Notes: generated by a model from the sequence alone, not told the origin. Counted from the first letter of the stretch, positions 30,475 through 41,469 are shown. The stretch is 64,000 nt of DNA from Aurantiochytrium sp. KH105 (GCA_003116975.1 BGKB01000116.1:163160-227159); one strand, 5' to 3'. Made by a program: numbers and translations.

Positions 30475-31908
30475 TTCTTCGGTTTGAATTTACTGTTAGC
30501 AGGAATCAACCATGATGTCAACCATGATGATTATGATGAAGAAGCGTTTCCGTGTCCGTCCAATCATCTGTCGTTCTGCAGCAGCAGCATCAGCATCAGC
30601 AGCAGCATCAGTCACAGAAGGCATGGTGGGCCTCGGCGAGCAATCTACCGCTTGCTCATCCAGGCCCTCGCCGCCTCACACGCTCGTTTCGTTCCGTTTC
30701 GTCTCGACCCGAACTTGCAGATGACGACTCCAAAACGGTTACACCTTCCTTCTCGCTCGCTCAGCACAGCTCGTCATTTTGACGGACGGGGCTCCATTGA
30801 CCAGCCGTGAGCTCTTGTTCCTCCTGCACAATCATCGTCAGCCAGCCGCGGCTGCGGCACGGCTGTCTGTCTGCCTGTGCCTGCGGCCCCAAAGAAAAAG
30901 ACGGCATTCACATTTACTGATTCTGTCAACCCGGGTGCCGCTGGCACGCCGGTGGCATTCTGCCTTCGGTGGTGGGTCCGAGCCGGCGTCAGTCACGCTT
31001 GCTCGTCCACCGTCTCCCTCTCCTTTCCACCGAGCGCCCCCGCCCAGCACAGCACGCAGGCGGGCGCCCTTCTGCGTGGCGCGTAACTCCGTCAGCTGCA
31101 GCTCCGTCCGGCCGCCTTCCCTCGCCCGCCGCTCGTCCCGCGCCGCCGCGTCGTCTCCATCTCCTCTGCTCCTCTCCTCTCCTCGCAACGAGCAAACCAC
31201 CCAGCGCCGCGGCATCGACGAGCCTCGACGTGCCTCGCTCGACCTCGCTCGTCCCCCCTCCGCTCGCAGCCGAGCCGCGGCCGGCCGCAGAAACCGCTGC
31301 GTGCACGCCGCGGCAGCCGCGCCGCGCCAGCGCGAAGCAGAGGCAGCCGCAGCTGCGTCCGGACCGCGGTTAGCGAGGCCGCCCGGACGCCTGCCTGGCT
31401 GCTTAGCTAACCACCTCGCGACAGCGATAGCGGAAGGCCGGAGAGAGAGGGAGGGAGGGAGGGAGAGAGCGCGCGTGATCGAGGCGAGGGGGACAAGCAG
31501 CAGCAGCAGGGAGGGCCGTCGCGGGCGTCGGCAAAAACTGAAGAGCCCGGCCGCAGGAGAGAGCAGAGCAGAGCGAGGCGAGGCGGCGCAGGGCGGGCGC
31601 GGCGCGAGGCCGGCGGGAGGAGAGTCCAGGTGGACCGCTGGCGGGGCCAAGCCGGCCGGCGGGGAGGACTGCGCGTGTCCATCTTCGTTTGGCGAGCCGT
31701 GGACAGACGTGCGTCCACGATCTGTACGGCTTCTGGAGAGCTAGATCCAGGCCGAGTCCAGCCGGCGAGGCGAGGCGAGGCGAGGCGAGGCGAAGCAAAG
31801 CGACAAGCCGTCCGGAGGCGCAGCAGGCGACCGAGGAGGCGAGCGGCGTAGAGCAGAGCAGAGCACAGCAGAACAGAGCACAGCAGAGCAGAACACAGAG
31901 CAAGCACC
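29817..31908. other. Divergent intergenic region with CTTT microsatellite
   Basis: 2.1 kb between the starts of the fucosyltransferase-like and first JmjC genes. Long frames here are low-complexity. It holds a CAAG run (29881-29907), a CTTT tract (about 30389-30478), a GGCGA run (about 31765-31795) and, just before the ATG, an AGAGCAGAGCACAGCAGA-type purine leader. No gene supported. Confidence 0.6.
30389..30478 (+). repeat. (CTTT)n microsatellite, about 90 bp
   Basis: More than twenty CTTT units, nearly perfect. It is the longest simple repeat in the window. Confidence 0.95.
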
Positions 31909-33559
31909 ATGGGCAACAAGAGAGCGGCCCTGACGGGAGACCGCACCAAGTGGATCAAGGCGAGCGTGGCGGCCTTCGTGCTGTGCTACTGCCTGCTGCT
32001 GGGTTTGCAGGCGCAGTCCGAGTGGCTGGAAAAGGCCGCCAACACCGATAACGTGCACTCGAAATCGAGCCTGCTCCCCTCCGAGGGCGAGTACCCGGAC
32101 CAGGACGACGTGCCCACGGATGGAGAGTCGCAAGGAGTTATCTCCGAGGATGAGTCGCGGCTCCTCGAAAAGGAGCGCGCCCACGAGACCGGCAACGGCG
32201 ACACCGCGGGAGATGAAACCATCGGCGTCCCCGTTCCCGAACTTGGCGGCCTTATCATCCAAAATGGCGAGGAGTACATGAACGCGCCCTACATGGAGGT
32301 TCCTCCGGCACCAGCGGACAAGTCCGTGTACAAGCAGCTCTGGCCTTTGCAACGCATGCACGACAAGTACTTTACCACGTACCCGCACCGCAGATCCATC
32401 CCGCGTCTCGGACAGCGTATCTCGCGCAAGCAGTTTCACGAGGTTTTTCGCAAGCGCAGCATCCCCGTCATCATTCCCTTCCAGTACATTCGCCATCTCG
32501 GCTTTGCCACCCAGGGCCACACGCTGCAAGAGCTGCGCGAAATGTTCCCCTTTGAGCCCACCGAGTCGAAACAGTCTGCCATCAAGCGCAAGGAGTTCCA
32601 TGTGAATGGAGCCTGGGGCATCAAGGGCAAGGACAAGTCAATCCCTTGGGAGCGCGCCATCTGGAAGCTCGAGCAAGAGGCCCCCGTGCTCATGAACGGG
32701 CCCAATCTCAGCTTGCGTAATATCCCGCGCAACATGAAGCTTCAGAATCAACAGCTCGCCGAATGGAACGTCTCTTACCCTCCTTTTCTGCGCAAAAAGG
32801 ACTTTCAGCCCCCGACAATGTGGTTTGGTACCTCGAGCTCCGATACCGTAAGTTTGTTCTGCGCATAGTTTCCGCCGTATCTAGCTCGCTTCTTCGAAAA
32901 AAGAGGAAAAGCCTGCTCGACTTGCACCGCACAATCACATGCTAATGCTAACAACGAGACCACTTCACATACACGTACAGAAACTCCATGCGGACTGCTG
33001 CGATAACTGGGTCAGCCAGATCATGGGCACCAAGCGCTGGTACATTGCGCCGCCCTCGGATACGCCGAAACTCCTGCCCGTGCACTGCTCGGGCAAGAAC
33101 AAGGGACTCTGCTGGTCGTCGCTGCTCATGCCAATGCGCGATGTCCTTCCTCGCCTTCGGCCCATTCGGGACAGTCTTGAATCCATCGAAATCGCTGTCA
33201 AGGCAGGCGAAATGCTTTATTTGGTACGTTAACTCGTTGTCTCGGTCTTTTCCCGCGGTCAACCTTGCAAAACAGAAAGGAGAGTATTCTGGACTAACGA
33301 AAAGAGTCGATGGTTATCTTGTGCGACGACACACCGATACGACAACTCTGTTTGCACTGCACAGCCAGGAGGGTGGTACCATCATATTCGAAACGACGGT
33401 CCGACGATCATGGTAAACTTTTGGTCCTGGGGCTGTCCAAACAACCAACTTGCTGTCGATAAGGACCCTTCGCGCCCGGATCGACCAGACTTCAAGGGGC
33501 AGAACTGTGCAAAGGAAGCAAAGGAGATCGAAGATTTCATCTACGGAAGTGAACTGTAA
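31909..33559 (+). CDS. JmjC/cupin-like Fe(II)/2-oxoglutarate dioxygenase, type II membrane form, three exons (paralogue A)
   Basis: Exons 31909-32847, 32981-33223 and 33365-33559 join in frame (458 residues, TAA stop). Both introns are phase 0, GT...AG, 133 and 141 bp, each with a CTAAC branch-like motif. A signal-anchor lies at about residues 17-34 (IKASVAAFVLCYCLLLGL), then an acidic stem. From about 130 it is collinear with paralogue B: RSIPRLGQRISRKQFHEVFRKRSIPVIIPFQYIRHLG, KLHADCCDNWVSQIMGTKRW and PGGWYHHIRNDGPTIMVNFW. The HxD pair (H316, D318) and distal His (H400) complete the metal triad of JmjC hydroxylases/demethylases. With the domain after a signal-anchor it should face the ER/Golgi lumen. 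Substrate unknown. Confidence 0.85.
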
Positions 33560-34234
33560 ATCTTTGCACGATGAAAACAAAGGAAGAAGAAAAGACACAC
33601 ACGTTACGCCAGACCAAGAAAAAAAGAAAGAAAAGAAGATAAAATACAAGAAACGAACCGAAACACACACGCATCTACCTCTAGCCTACATTCGCCTATT
33701 GGCAGTCTTCCATCGCCGTGGAAAGCTTGATCGGACCTTATTTTAATGTTTCCTTACTTGCCTATAAAAGAAAGTAAATCAGACATTCAAAAGCGCCATC
33801 ACCATTTATTATGTCTTGTGCCATAGTGAGAAAAAGGCATTTGGTGGGGGACTACTTTCAAAAACAGAGTTCATTTCGAAAGGTGAAAATCCCATCTTCA
33901 CAACGCAACTCAATCTCATCTTCGCATCGCAACTCGATCTCATCTCCACATCGTAACTCAATCTCATCTCCACATCGTAACCCAATCTCATCTTCGCATC
34001 GCAACTCAATTTTCCGCTAACTCTTTTCCTCCCAGAGCCTTTTTCGTACGCCAATTCTCATAAGTTTGAGGGAAGGCACGCAGAAACACTTCTTCATCTC
34101 GATACCCTCAACCCCACCTCACACAAGCCATCCCTTTGCATCGAAATCAAACAGAACTTTCCATCCAGTGGCAAATTGTAAAGCACAAGATCATTCATTG
34201 TCTTTCGTTTTTTCTTCTCTTCTTCGTAACCGGC
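33560..34234. other. Convergent spacer between the two JmjC genes
   Basis: 675 bp with A+T-rich 3' flanks and a five-copy 24 bp minisatellite in the middle. Because 24 is a multiple of three, frames stay open on both strands (a plus-strand 69-codon frame from 33811 reads repeats of NSISSSHR). I take these as by-products of the repeat, not as genes. Confidence 0.55.
33889..34008 (+). repeat. 24 bp minisatellite, five copies
   Basis: Consensus ATCTCATCTTCGCATCGCAA plus CTCA, at 33889, 33913, 33937, 33961 and 33985. The first and last units lie at the edges and the middle units differ by a few C/T changes. Seen directly. Confidence 0.92.
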
Positions 34235-35994
34235 CTAGTCTTGATAAACGAAGGCATCGTAGTCCTTGGCGCGCTCATCGCACTTGTGGAAATCAGGTCG
34301 ATCCGTGCGCAGCGGATCCAAGTCGAGCGCAATTTGGCTATTTGCGCAACCAATGGCCCAAAAGTTGACCCTGTGCAGCGAGCAGAAAAACGAAAATGAA
34401 ACGAAACGAAACGAAATAAAGGAGCAGAGTCAGTGACATGAACCTATACAGGGCCACATGAAAAGGCTGCAAAAAACTTACATAATGGTCGGGCCCCGGT
34501 TACTGATCATGTGCCACCAGCCTGCCGGCAGGTAGAGCATCTCGCCCGCATTTACGTCGACGTCAATGTATTCAAGCTTTTCCTTCATTGCGCGCTCCTT
34601 TGGCGTGAGGTTCTTGCGAAAGGGAAACTTGAGCGGTGACCAGCACAATGCAGTGTGCTTGCCGACACAGGCGTTGGGCCAGAGCTTGCGGCTATCCGTG
34701 GGTGGCGCGATGAACCACCGCTTGGTACCCTGCACGTGGCTGACCCAGTTATCGCAGCAGTCATGGTGCATTTTCTGTTCATCGTGTAAGCACAAAGCGA
34801 TACGTTAGTGGCCTGTCATCAGAAGCAAAGATGGACAACAAACGACAAAAGGATATACAAAGCACTTACCGTGTCCGCAGAGGTGGTGCCCATCCACATG
34901 GTCGGGGGCTGGAACTCCGAGGAGGGGAGAAAGGGCGGGTAGCTGATGTTGAACTTGGCAAGCTCGCTGGCGGGCAGCTTCATGTTACGCGGGATGTTGC
35001 GGTTGCCGGTGCCACTTGCGCCGTACACAATCTTGGTATCCTGCTCAAGCTTCCACAGGGCTGGGCCAAAGTCTACGTCCCGCTTACCCTTGTACAAACC
35101 CTGCTGGTTGTACTCTTGGCGCATGAGCGCGGTTTTCTTGGCAATTTTAGGCTCGTACGGAAACTCCTTGCGAAGATCCTTGAGCGTCCACCCTTTGGTG
35201 AGCACGCCCAGGTGGCGCATGTACTTGAAAGGGATGATGACAGGCGTGCTCGTCTTGCGAAAGATTTCGTGGAATTGCTGCCGCGTGATCGGCTGTCCGA
35301 TGCGCGGGATGTAGCGTTTGTGCGAATGTTTGCGGTAGAAATCCTCGTGCATTTCAAGCTGGGGCCACATTTTCTTGTACAGCGTTTTGGGCTCAATGGG
35401 CTTCTCCGGGACAACAATATCGGGCGCCTCCATGTACTTGTCGCCGTCAATGATGTAGAGTCCGCCAAGGCTCTCCACCGGAATACCTTCCCAGTCCTCG
35501 CGATGCTCTTCGCCGCTGTGAGCGCGCTCAATCTCCTCCTCGGCCATTTCTTCGAGATGGAGCTCTTCTGGCGAAAGCGGCTCCGGCGCGGCGCCACCTT
35601 CATCATTGTTGGGCACCTCGTCGTCCTGAATCGGATACGCGCCATTCAGAGCCTCCTCGGCGGCGAGCTCGGCTTCCGACGAGAGCGCATTGACATCTCC
35701 CGCGGACTCTTCGTCTGCATCGTCCGTCGTAGATTGCCGCAGCTGCGCCTGCTGCGCATCGGGAGTGCCCAGCTTGCCGAGTTCCTGGTCCCGACCCTGG
35801 AGCAACGACCCGGAGTTTGCGTCGCTGCCGTTCCTGCTGCTTGCAAGCGAGAAGACCAAAAGGACCACCAGCACTGCGATGACCACGTCCTTGACGGCGG
35901 GCTTCCAGCCGGCCTTCTTCTTGCCCTTGCTGTCGCCGCCGCCCAGGAGGCTCTCGCCGCGGTCGAAGCCGGTCACGCCCCGTGCCCGGAGCAT
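34235..35994 (-). CDS. JmjC/cupin-like Fe(II)/2-oxoglutarate dioxygenase, type II membrane form, three exons (paralogue B)
   Basis: On the minus strand exons are 35994-34870, 34774-34482 and 34370-34235, giving 517 residues. Intron 1 (95 bp, phase 0) sits at exactly the position of intron 1 in paralogue A. Intron 2 (111 bp, phase 2) splits the Met codon before VNFW, where A is continuous; A instead has an intron after EMLYL. A basic N-terminus (KGKKKAGWKPAVKD) leads into a signal-anchor (about 37-50, VVIAVLVVLLVFSL) and a long acidic stem (to about 200). The dioxygenase part has MHHDCCDNWVSHVQGTKRWF (H378, D380) and LPAGWWHM (H463), so the iron triad is intact. The start is the first ATG in an open, Ala-rich frame. 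Convergent with A. Confidence 0.85.
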
Positions 35995-38106
35995 CGTGTT
36001 TTTGCCGTCCGTTCGATCCCCGCCCGTGGGGGCACCGGCCCGCCAACCTCCGCGCGCGGCGCCCTCCTGCGTGCGCCCCGCGCCTCCCGCCTCGCCCGCC
36101 GCTGCCGCCGCCGCTGCCGCGCGTCCCGAGCTCTCTCTCGCGCGCCGTCCCTGCTGCTGCACGAACGGAGTTTGCTCGCTTGCTTGCGTGCTTGCCCTGC
36201 TTGCTCTGCTCTGCTTCGCCAGTAGTGACTAACTACCTTATTATTGCCTACCCAAAGGGGAGAGGGAAAAGAGCGTCCGTGATCGCCGGGACGCGGGCCG
36301 CGTGTCCCGATGGCGCCCCGCCTCTTCTACAGTCCGAGGCGGATGGGTCCGGTGAGGGAGGCGAGGGAGCGCAAGAGCCGCGGCGGAGTGCGCGAAGAAG
36401 CGTCCGCAGCTTTGGCTGCCAAGGGTGCTGCCACCGCTGGCCGCTCCGGGGAAGGGGTTTGGGAGGAGGACTGGGTGGGCGGGTGGACGGGGGAGGCGAT
36501 CATTGCCTGGTTCGCTGCGAGCCGCGGCTCCGAGCGTCGCGGCGAATTTCGAGAGCGGTTGGTCGCACGAAGGTGCAGCTGCAGCTGCAGCGCGCAGTGA
36601 CAGTCGTTCGAGAGAGGTGTCGAGCGCGAGGCGTGGTTATTACCAGGAGCCGGCCTGCGCTCGACGCAGCGAGACAGATGATGATCAGAAAGAGGAGGGC
36701 TGACCGAAATGCTGTCTTTCATGATGCGCCCGCCTCCTAGCGTCCCAACGTACCACCCCTCCCACTCGATCAGTTACCTACTACTCTTGTTCTTTTCTTT
36801 TTTCAAAAACAAGGGCCGTCAGCCAGACAGTAGCCAGACGTGAGGCTATCTATCTATGAGCGAGTCAAATTGGTGTTGCGTGGATCTTGCAGTGTAGTGC
36901 AAATCGTGTATTCGGTGGCCAACAGTCGCACATAGGGCCTGTGATTTCTCTGTGGCTGAGATTTCGACGACAACGACAGAGAATGGAACTATGCATGTAC
37001 TAGAGGTCTGAAGAGGACCTGTCTCATTGCTTTGCTCCCTGCCTTTCATGTCCAAGTTCCTGCGAGTATCTTTGACAGCACCACTTGCCCAAGAAGAACC
37101 TAAGAGAAGAATAAGACAGAAGCACAACGTACGCGTCGATCCCATCGATCGCTAAATTGGCGTGGCTCAGCTTTACACTGTTTCACCGACCACAACGAAT
37201 AAGTGCCTGGGTTATATCCTCATTTGCAGACCCTTTCTGGCGCTAGGCCTAGAAAACAATGTCGTCCTCGTAGAATGAATGCCCTTTCATTGCATTGCCT
37301 TTCCGGCTGAGACTTGAAGTTTGACGCAACCCTTTCACAACTTGTGTCCGTGTGACGAGGGCCATGAGCTCCCCCTTCGTCAATCATCAGATCGCAGTTC
37401 TTGCCAAGCCTTAAAATTCGTCGAAGCTCGAGAACCCGAGCGTTATAGAGGACGCCATCCATCTCCTCCACGGCGAGGAAGGAAATTCCCACACGAATTT
37501 TAATGCTTGCCGCCCAATGAGCCAGCAACCAATCTTATCCCCGTGCCGTGCCATCAAAGAACAAACGCCCGATGCGTCTCCCGGCCGCGCACTGCAGACG
37601 AGCAGGTCTTTGTACGCCTTGGCGCTCACACCTCGGCCGTCCGTCCACCATGGCAAGGCCGCGCGCATCCGGGGCTTGCCGACGGCAGAAAGTGAAAAGA
37701 AAGCAGGAAAGCGCGGGAAAGCAGAGAGGCCAAGAAAGCGCCTCTCGAACTCGGCCCTTGCTTGCTCGCTCGCTAGTATACTTGGCAAATCCTGGAGGCC
37801 GAGGCGTGCGCTGCGCGGCGACTGCGCGCGCGTGCGGCGCGGGTCGGCTGCGCTGCGCGGCGTGCGTGCGGCGTGGCGGCAGCGTGAGCGAGCGGCCGCG
37901 CCCGAGTCCGGCGGCATCGCGGGCAGCCGCGGCCGGCCGGGCGGTCGGAGACGAGGGGAAAGCGGTGGCGAAGGAAAGGCACGGCTTCGCGAATCTACGG
38001 CTCGCGCGAGACGCGCGCGTCTCTCGCGGAGGCAGGCCGCGGAGAGGCCGCGGCGCGAGAGCAGAGAGAAACGGCGCCGCGAGGCGCGAAAAACCTTCGC
38101 GCCCCC
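35995..38106. other. Intergenic region upstream of paralogue B and the kinase gene
   Basis: 2.1 kb. The two ends are GC-rich promoter-like DNA with low-complexity frames; the middle (about 36770-37520) is A+T-richer and contains the weak secreted-peptide candidate. A second minus-strand frame (about 37220-37510, containing GISFLAVEEMDGVLYNARVL) looks somewhat protein-like but has no good ATG. Confidence 0.5.
36846..37145 (-). CDS. Weak candidate: small secreted protein
   Basis: A 99-codon frame from an ATG at 37145. It begins MGSTRTLCFCLILLLGSSWA, an excellent signal-peptide pattern (basic n-region, long hydrophobic core, small residues before a likely cleavage after Ala/Gly). The mature part has an NET glycosylation sequon, three cysteines and no low complexity, but no family I know. 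A GATATAAC word lies about 80 bp upstream. The frame has less GC-biased codons than its neighbours, so it may be chance. Confidence 0.3.
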   Translation of the reverse strand: MGSTRTLCFCLILLLGSSWASGAVKDTRRNLDMKGREQSNETGPLQTSSTCIVPFSVVVVEISATEKSQALCATVGHRIHDLHYTARSTQHQFDSLIDR

Positions 38107-41100
38107 ATGGACCTGGCTTCGGGCGCGATCAACTGGTCCCCGAAGGGCGCCGCGGGATGGAGCCCTCTGCACTTGGCCGCCGCGTGCGGCGACATGAAGC
38201 GCCTCGTGACGCTGCTGGACTGCATCAAGGAGGAAGAGGATGAGAACAAGAGCGGCGACGAACGCCCCGGCCGCAGGCGACCCCTGCAATCAGAAGACAG
38301 AAGTAGTAGCCAACCCGGCAACCGCCTCGAAGCGCGGGCCTCGAGCGGCGACCGCGCCTTTCACGTCGCGCTCCGCAATGGCCAGGTCCTTGCGGCGCGC
38401 GAGCTGGCCCGCGCAGGATGCGACGTGCACGCCAAAGGCAAAGACGGCGAAACTGCTGCGCACATTTGCGCCTTGATGGACATGGCGGAGGAGCTCACGT
38501 GGATGATCCGCTCGCATAAGCTGGACCCGACTGTCACAACCGACCGCGGCGAGACCGTGATCCACTGTGCGAGTCGCGAATGCAGGATAAGCTTTTTGCA
38601 GTGGGCCACGCGCGAATCCTTTTGCACACCAGAATTCTTTTGCCAGGTCGACAAACTCGGACAGACCTGTGCGCACTACGCTGCCCGGAACGGTATTCGG
38701 ACAGGGGTAAAGTGGGTTCTCGACTTCCTAGACTCGCTCGAGAAAAAAGACCCAGAATTTGACGTGCTTCTCGGCATTCCTTGTAACAATCAAGGCAAAG
38801 ATCCCTGCGCCTTGGCGCGCAGTGAAGGTCATTACATGTGCGCAGAACTTTTGGACGAATATAAGAAGACCAAGTCAAGGGATCGCAAGTTCCGCAAACA
38901 AGCCCTGAAGCGTATGTTCGATGCTGCGCGGAGAAACAATCTCAAATCCGTGCAGACGCTTCACAAGAAACACTCGCGACACTTTGATATCCTTGCGGCC
39001 CGCAATCCTCGTTCGGGCAACTGTGCAATATTCGAAGCGGCCGCAGCCGGCAGCACTGAGATCGTGAGGTGGATCCTCGATCGTGCTGCGCGTGATGACT
39101 TTTCATATATTGAGGTGACGAACCCGCGCACGGGAGAAAGCTTGCTTCACAAGGCTGCTGCCTCGGGAAACGCCAGACTCGTCGAGCTCCTCTTGGACCG
39201 GGGATTTGATTCAGAAGCTACAGATGATAAAGGAGCGAAGCCGCTTGAGTTGGTCTCCGCTCACGATGCGGAGGCGATGGAACTTCTCAAAAGGGCGACC
39301 GATAGACAAGAGTCCAAAATGAAGGAGGCGGAGGGTTTGAGTTCCTCGGACGCGAGTGCTCCTGGGGGGGCGCAAGGTGGGCCAGGTGCGGGGGGCGCCG
39401 GCTCGCGAGTCGCCGAGGGATCCACAATGAAAGCTCGGAAACCTGAGCATTCTTCGTCCCAATCTTCGATCCAGTCTCGTCTTGAGGAAAAGCTTTCTCA
39501 TTTGAAGGACTGGCTTGCAGACTTGGACATGGAGGACTGGCTCGACAAAATGTGCGAAGAGGGCTTTGACTCTCTTGAGCGAGCGCAACTCATTAACGAG
39601 GAGGATCTCGCTGATTGGGGAATGAAAAAGGGGTACCGTCGCTCATTCTTGCGCGCGCTCGAGTCTCTTCGCACCGATGACGCTGAACCCGATACCACCA
39701 CCGACGCCATCTCGGAGCCTCCTAGCCCGGCAGCAGCTGCCGCGACTGCCAATGGGAGTGGCGCAAGCAGCACTCTTGCTGCAACATCGACGACGTCATC
39801 GACGGCCTCGACTTCGCCCTTGTCTTCGTCCTCATCGCTGCTCCCTCCTTCGTCCGCGCCATCCAACAAACCTTCGTACACCGCCCTGCAGCCATTGCTT
39901 TATGACGAGATGCTCAACGACTTGCGTGAGGGCGACGAGGTCACCATTGATGGATTCACGGCAGGCAACAAGTACGCCCGGGGTCAGCCTAGGCGGTATG
40001 TTTTACGTAGAAGTGGACCCGTGTACGAGTGCACATGCCCCGAGTGGAAGCTAAATCAAGGGCCGCGAGAGGCCCGAACCTGCGATCACCTCAAGGAGTT
40101 TCGCGGCGAGCAGGCAGAGCTTCGTCGCATCGATTTGCAGCGTATGCGCATGTTCCAAATGCAATCGCTTCAAAATGAAATTCGCAATCGCGTGGCACGG
40201 AACAAGATCACGCGCTCGTTTACAGTAAGTGGGATTTCCTCGGGTTCGGATTCCAAGGTGAGCTCGGGCGAATCGGCACACTCGGGATCGAACCGTTTGA
40301 ACCCATCAAGGTCGCTAGGCAAACCATTAGCGCGCTCCCAGTCTGTGTCGGGCTCAGTCATATCGCGCGAGTCGCTCCAGGAGTCTGTCGGCGTGCCCTC
40401 GCACCAGATTTTGGCCTACGAGGAGTTGACCTTTGGGCAAATTATTGGCGAGGGCTCCTTTGGCGTTGTGCGTGCGGCCGAGTGGCGCGGTATGCTGGTC
40501 GCGGTCAAGGAGCTCCGCGGAAACGAAAAGCTCATGTTGGCGGGCTCGAACCCAAGTGGGGTCGAGATCGACACGGCGCTTCTGGGGGGTGATCATGCCG
40601 GTGTTGGCGCTGGCGGTGCCAAGGCGGGCGAGGTCGAGGGTGAGAACAATGGCAATCCGTCTGGTCTCGCGCGCGGGGCTTCGTGTTCGTCCGAGGAGTG
40701 GGATCTGAAGCACGAGGCGGCCATGATGTCTCGCGTCAGCAACCACGAGAACATCGTTCCCTTTGTCGGGGTGCTGCTAACTCCGCGGCCCTGTGTAGTT
40801 ACCAAGCTCATGCGTGGCGGGTCGGTGGAAGACATGCTTGTGGTTCCCGGTCCTTTGTACAAACGTAAGACTATCCCGGAGGCGCGCATTTTGCAAATGC
40901 TCGTCGACGCTGCCGCAGGAGTGCTGCATCTTCACTCGGAGGGAGTCATTCATCGCGACATTGCCTCGCGCAATCTCTTGGTCGACGAAAATTTGCGCGT
41001 CAAGGTTGCCGACTTTGGTTTTGCGAGGATCAAGGAAATCAATCGCTCCAAGGGCTACACTTCTCAGCACGTGGGGCCTATCAAGTGGATGGCGCCGGAA

Positions 41101-41469
41101 GCCATGCGATATCGTCGATTTTCCGAACAAACGGACGTCTTTTCATTCGGAGTGACTCTCTTCGAGGTCCTCGTCGGCAAGCGTCCTTGGGAGGGTATCG
41201 AAAGCATGGACGTGGTGTACCGGATTTGCGACGGTGAGCGCCAGCTCGTTCCTGACGAGGTGGAGTGCAACCAGGCGCTTCGCGATCTCGTCAAGCGTTG
41301 TCAACGTCACGGGCCCGAGGAGCGTCCTGTCATGAAGGAGGTCCACCGTATTCTTGCCTCGGTCTTGCAGACCTCGCAGACACCTCCGCCAAAGCCTCCG
41401 ACATCATCTGCATCTCACACCCCGTCAGCGGCGTCTCAAGGCAGAAATTACGTTCCTTTTCACTCCTAG
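38107..41469 (+). CDS. Ankyrin-SAM-SWIM-kinase protein (TKL/tyrosine-kinase-like)
   Basis: A single-exon 1120-residue protein. Residues about 10-400 hold ankyrin repeats (GWSPLHLAAACGD, DGETAAHICALMD, GETVIHCASRE, GQTCAHYAARNG, GESLLHKAAASGNARLVELLLDRG). A SAM-like domain follows (about 468-522, LEDWLDKMCEEGF-type, then LINEEDLADWGMKKGYRRSFLRAL). After a Ser/Ala linker comes a SWIM-type zinc motif (about 640-660, CTCPEWKLN...CDH, i.e. CxCx(n)CxH). A full kinase domain lies from about 773: GEGSFGVV, VAVKEL, HRDIASRN (about 948), VADFGFA, PIKWMAPEA. HRDxAxRN plus KWMAPE is tyrosine-kinase-like. The kinase N-lobe has a ~55-residue Gly/Ala insert after the catalytic Lys. All catalytic residues are present. 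Confidence 0.9.
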   Translation: MDLASGAINWSPKGAAGWSPLHLAAACGDMKRLVTLLDCIKEEEDENKSGDERPGRRRPLQSEDRSSSQPGNRLEARASSGDRAFHVALRNGQVLAARELARAGCDVHAKGKDGETAAHICALMDMAEELTWMIRSHKLDPTVTTDRGETVIHCASRECRISFLQWATRESFCTPEFFCQVDKLGQTCAHYAARNGIRTGVKWVLDFLDSLEKKDPEFDVLLGIPCNNQGKDPCALARSEGHYMCAELLDEYKKTKSRDRKFRKQALKRMFDAARRNNLKSVQTLHKKHSRHFDILAARNPRSGNCAIFEAAAAGSTEIVRWILDRAARDDFSYIEVTNPRTGESLLHKAAASGNARLVELLLDRGFDSEATDDKGAKPLELVSAHDAEAMELLKRATDRQESKMKEAEGLSSSDASAPGGAQGGPGAGGAGSRVAEGSTMKARKPEHSSSQSSIQSRLEEKLSHLKDWLADLDMEDWLDKMCEEGFDSLERAQLINEEDLADWGMKKGYRRSFLRALESLRTDDAEPDTTTDAISEPPSPAAAAATANGSGASSTLAATSTTSSTASTSPLSSSSSLLPPSSAPSNKPSYTALQPLLYDEMLNDLREGDEVTIDGFTAGNKYARGQPRRYVLRRSGPVYECTCPEWKLNQGPREARTCDHLKEFRGEQAELRRIDLQRMRMFQMQSLQNEIRNRVARNKITRSFTVSGISSGSDSKVSSGESAHSGSNRLNPSRSLGKPLARSQSVSGSVISRESLQESVGVPSHQILAYEELTFGQIIGEGSFGVVRAAEWRGMLVAVKELRGNEKLMLAGSNPSGVEIDTALLGGDHAGVGAGGAKAGEVEGENNGNPSGLARGASCSSEEWDLKHEAAMMSRVSNHENIVPFVGVLLTPRPCVVTKLMRGGSVEDMLVVPGPLYKRKTIPEARILQMLVDAAAGVLHLHSEGVIHRDIASRNLLVDENLRVKVADFGFARIKEINRSKGYTSQHVGPIKWMAPEAMRYRRFSEQTDVFSFGVTLFEVLVGKRPWEGIESMDVVYRICDGERQLVPDEVECNQALRDLVKRCQRHGPEERPVMKEVHRILASVLQTSQTPPPKPPTSSASHTPSAASQGRNYVPFHS

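Noticed and set aside
33365-33559. Suspected frameshift in the last exon of JmjC paralogue A
   Set aside because: A recount of bases shows the exon is in frame through VNFW to the TAA stop.
40280-40300. tRNA B-box-like sequence on the minus strand
   Set aside because: Lies inside the kinase coding frame and has no matching A box.
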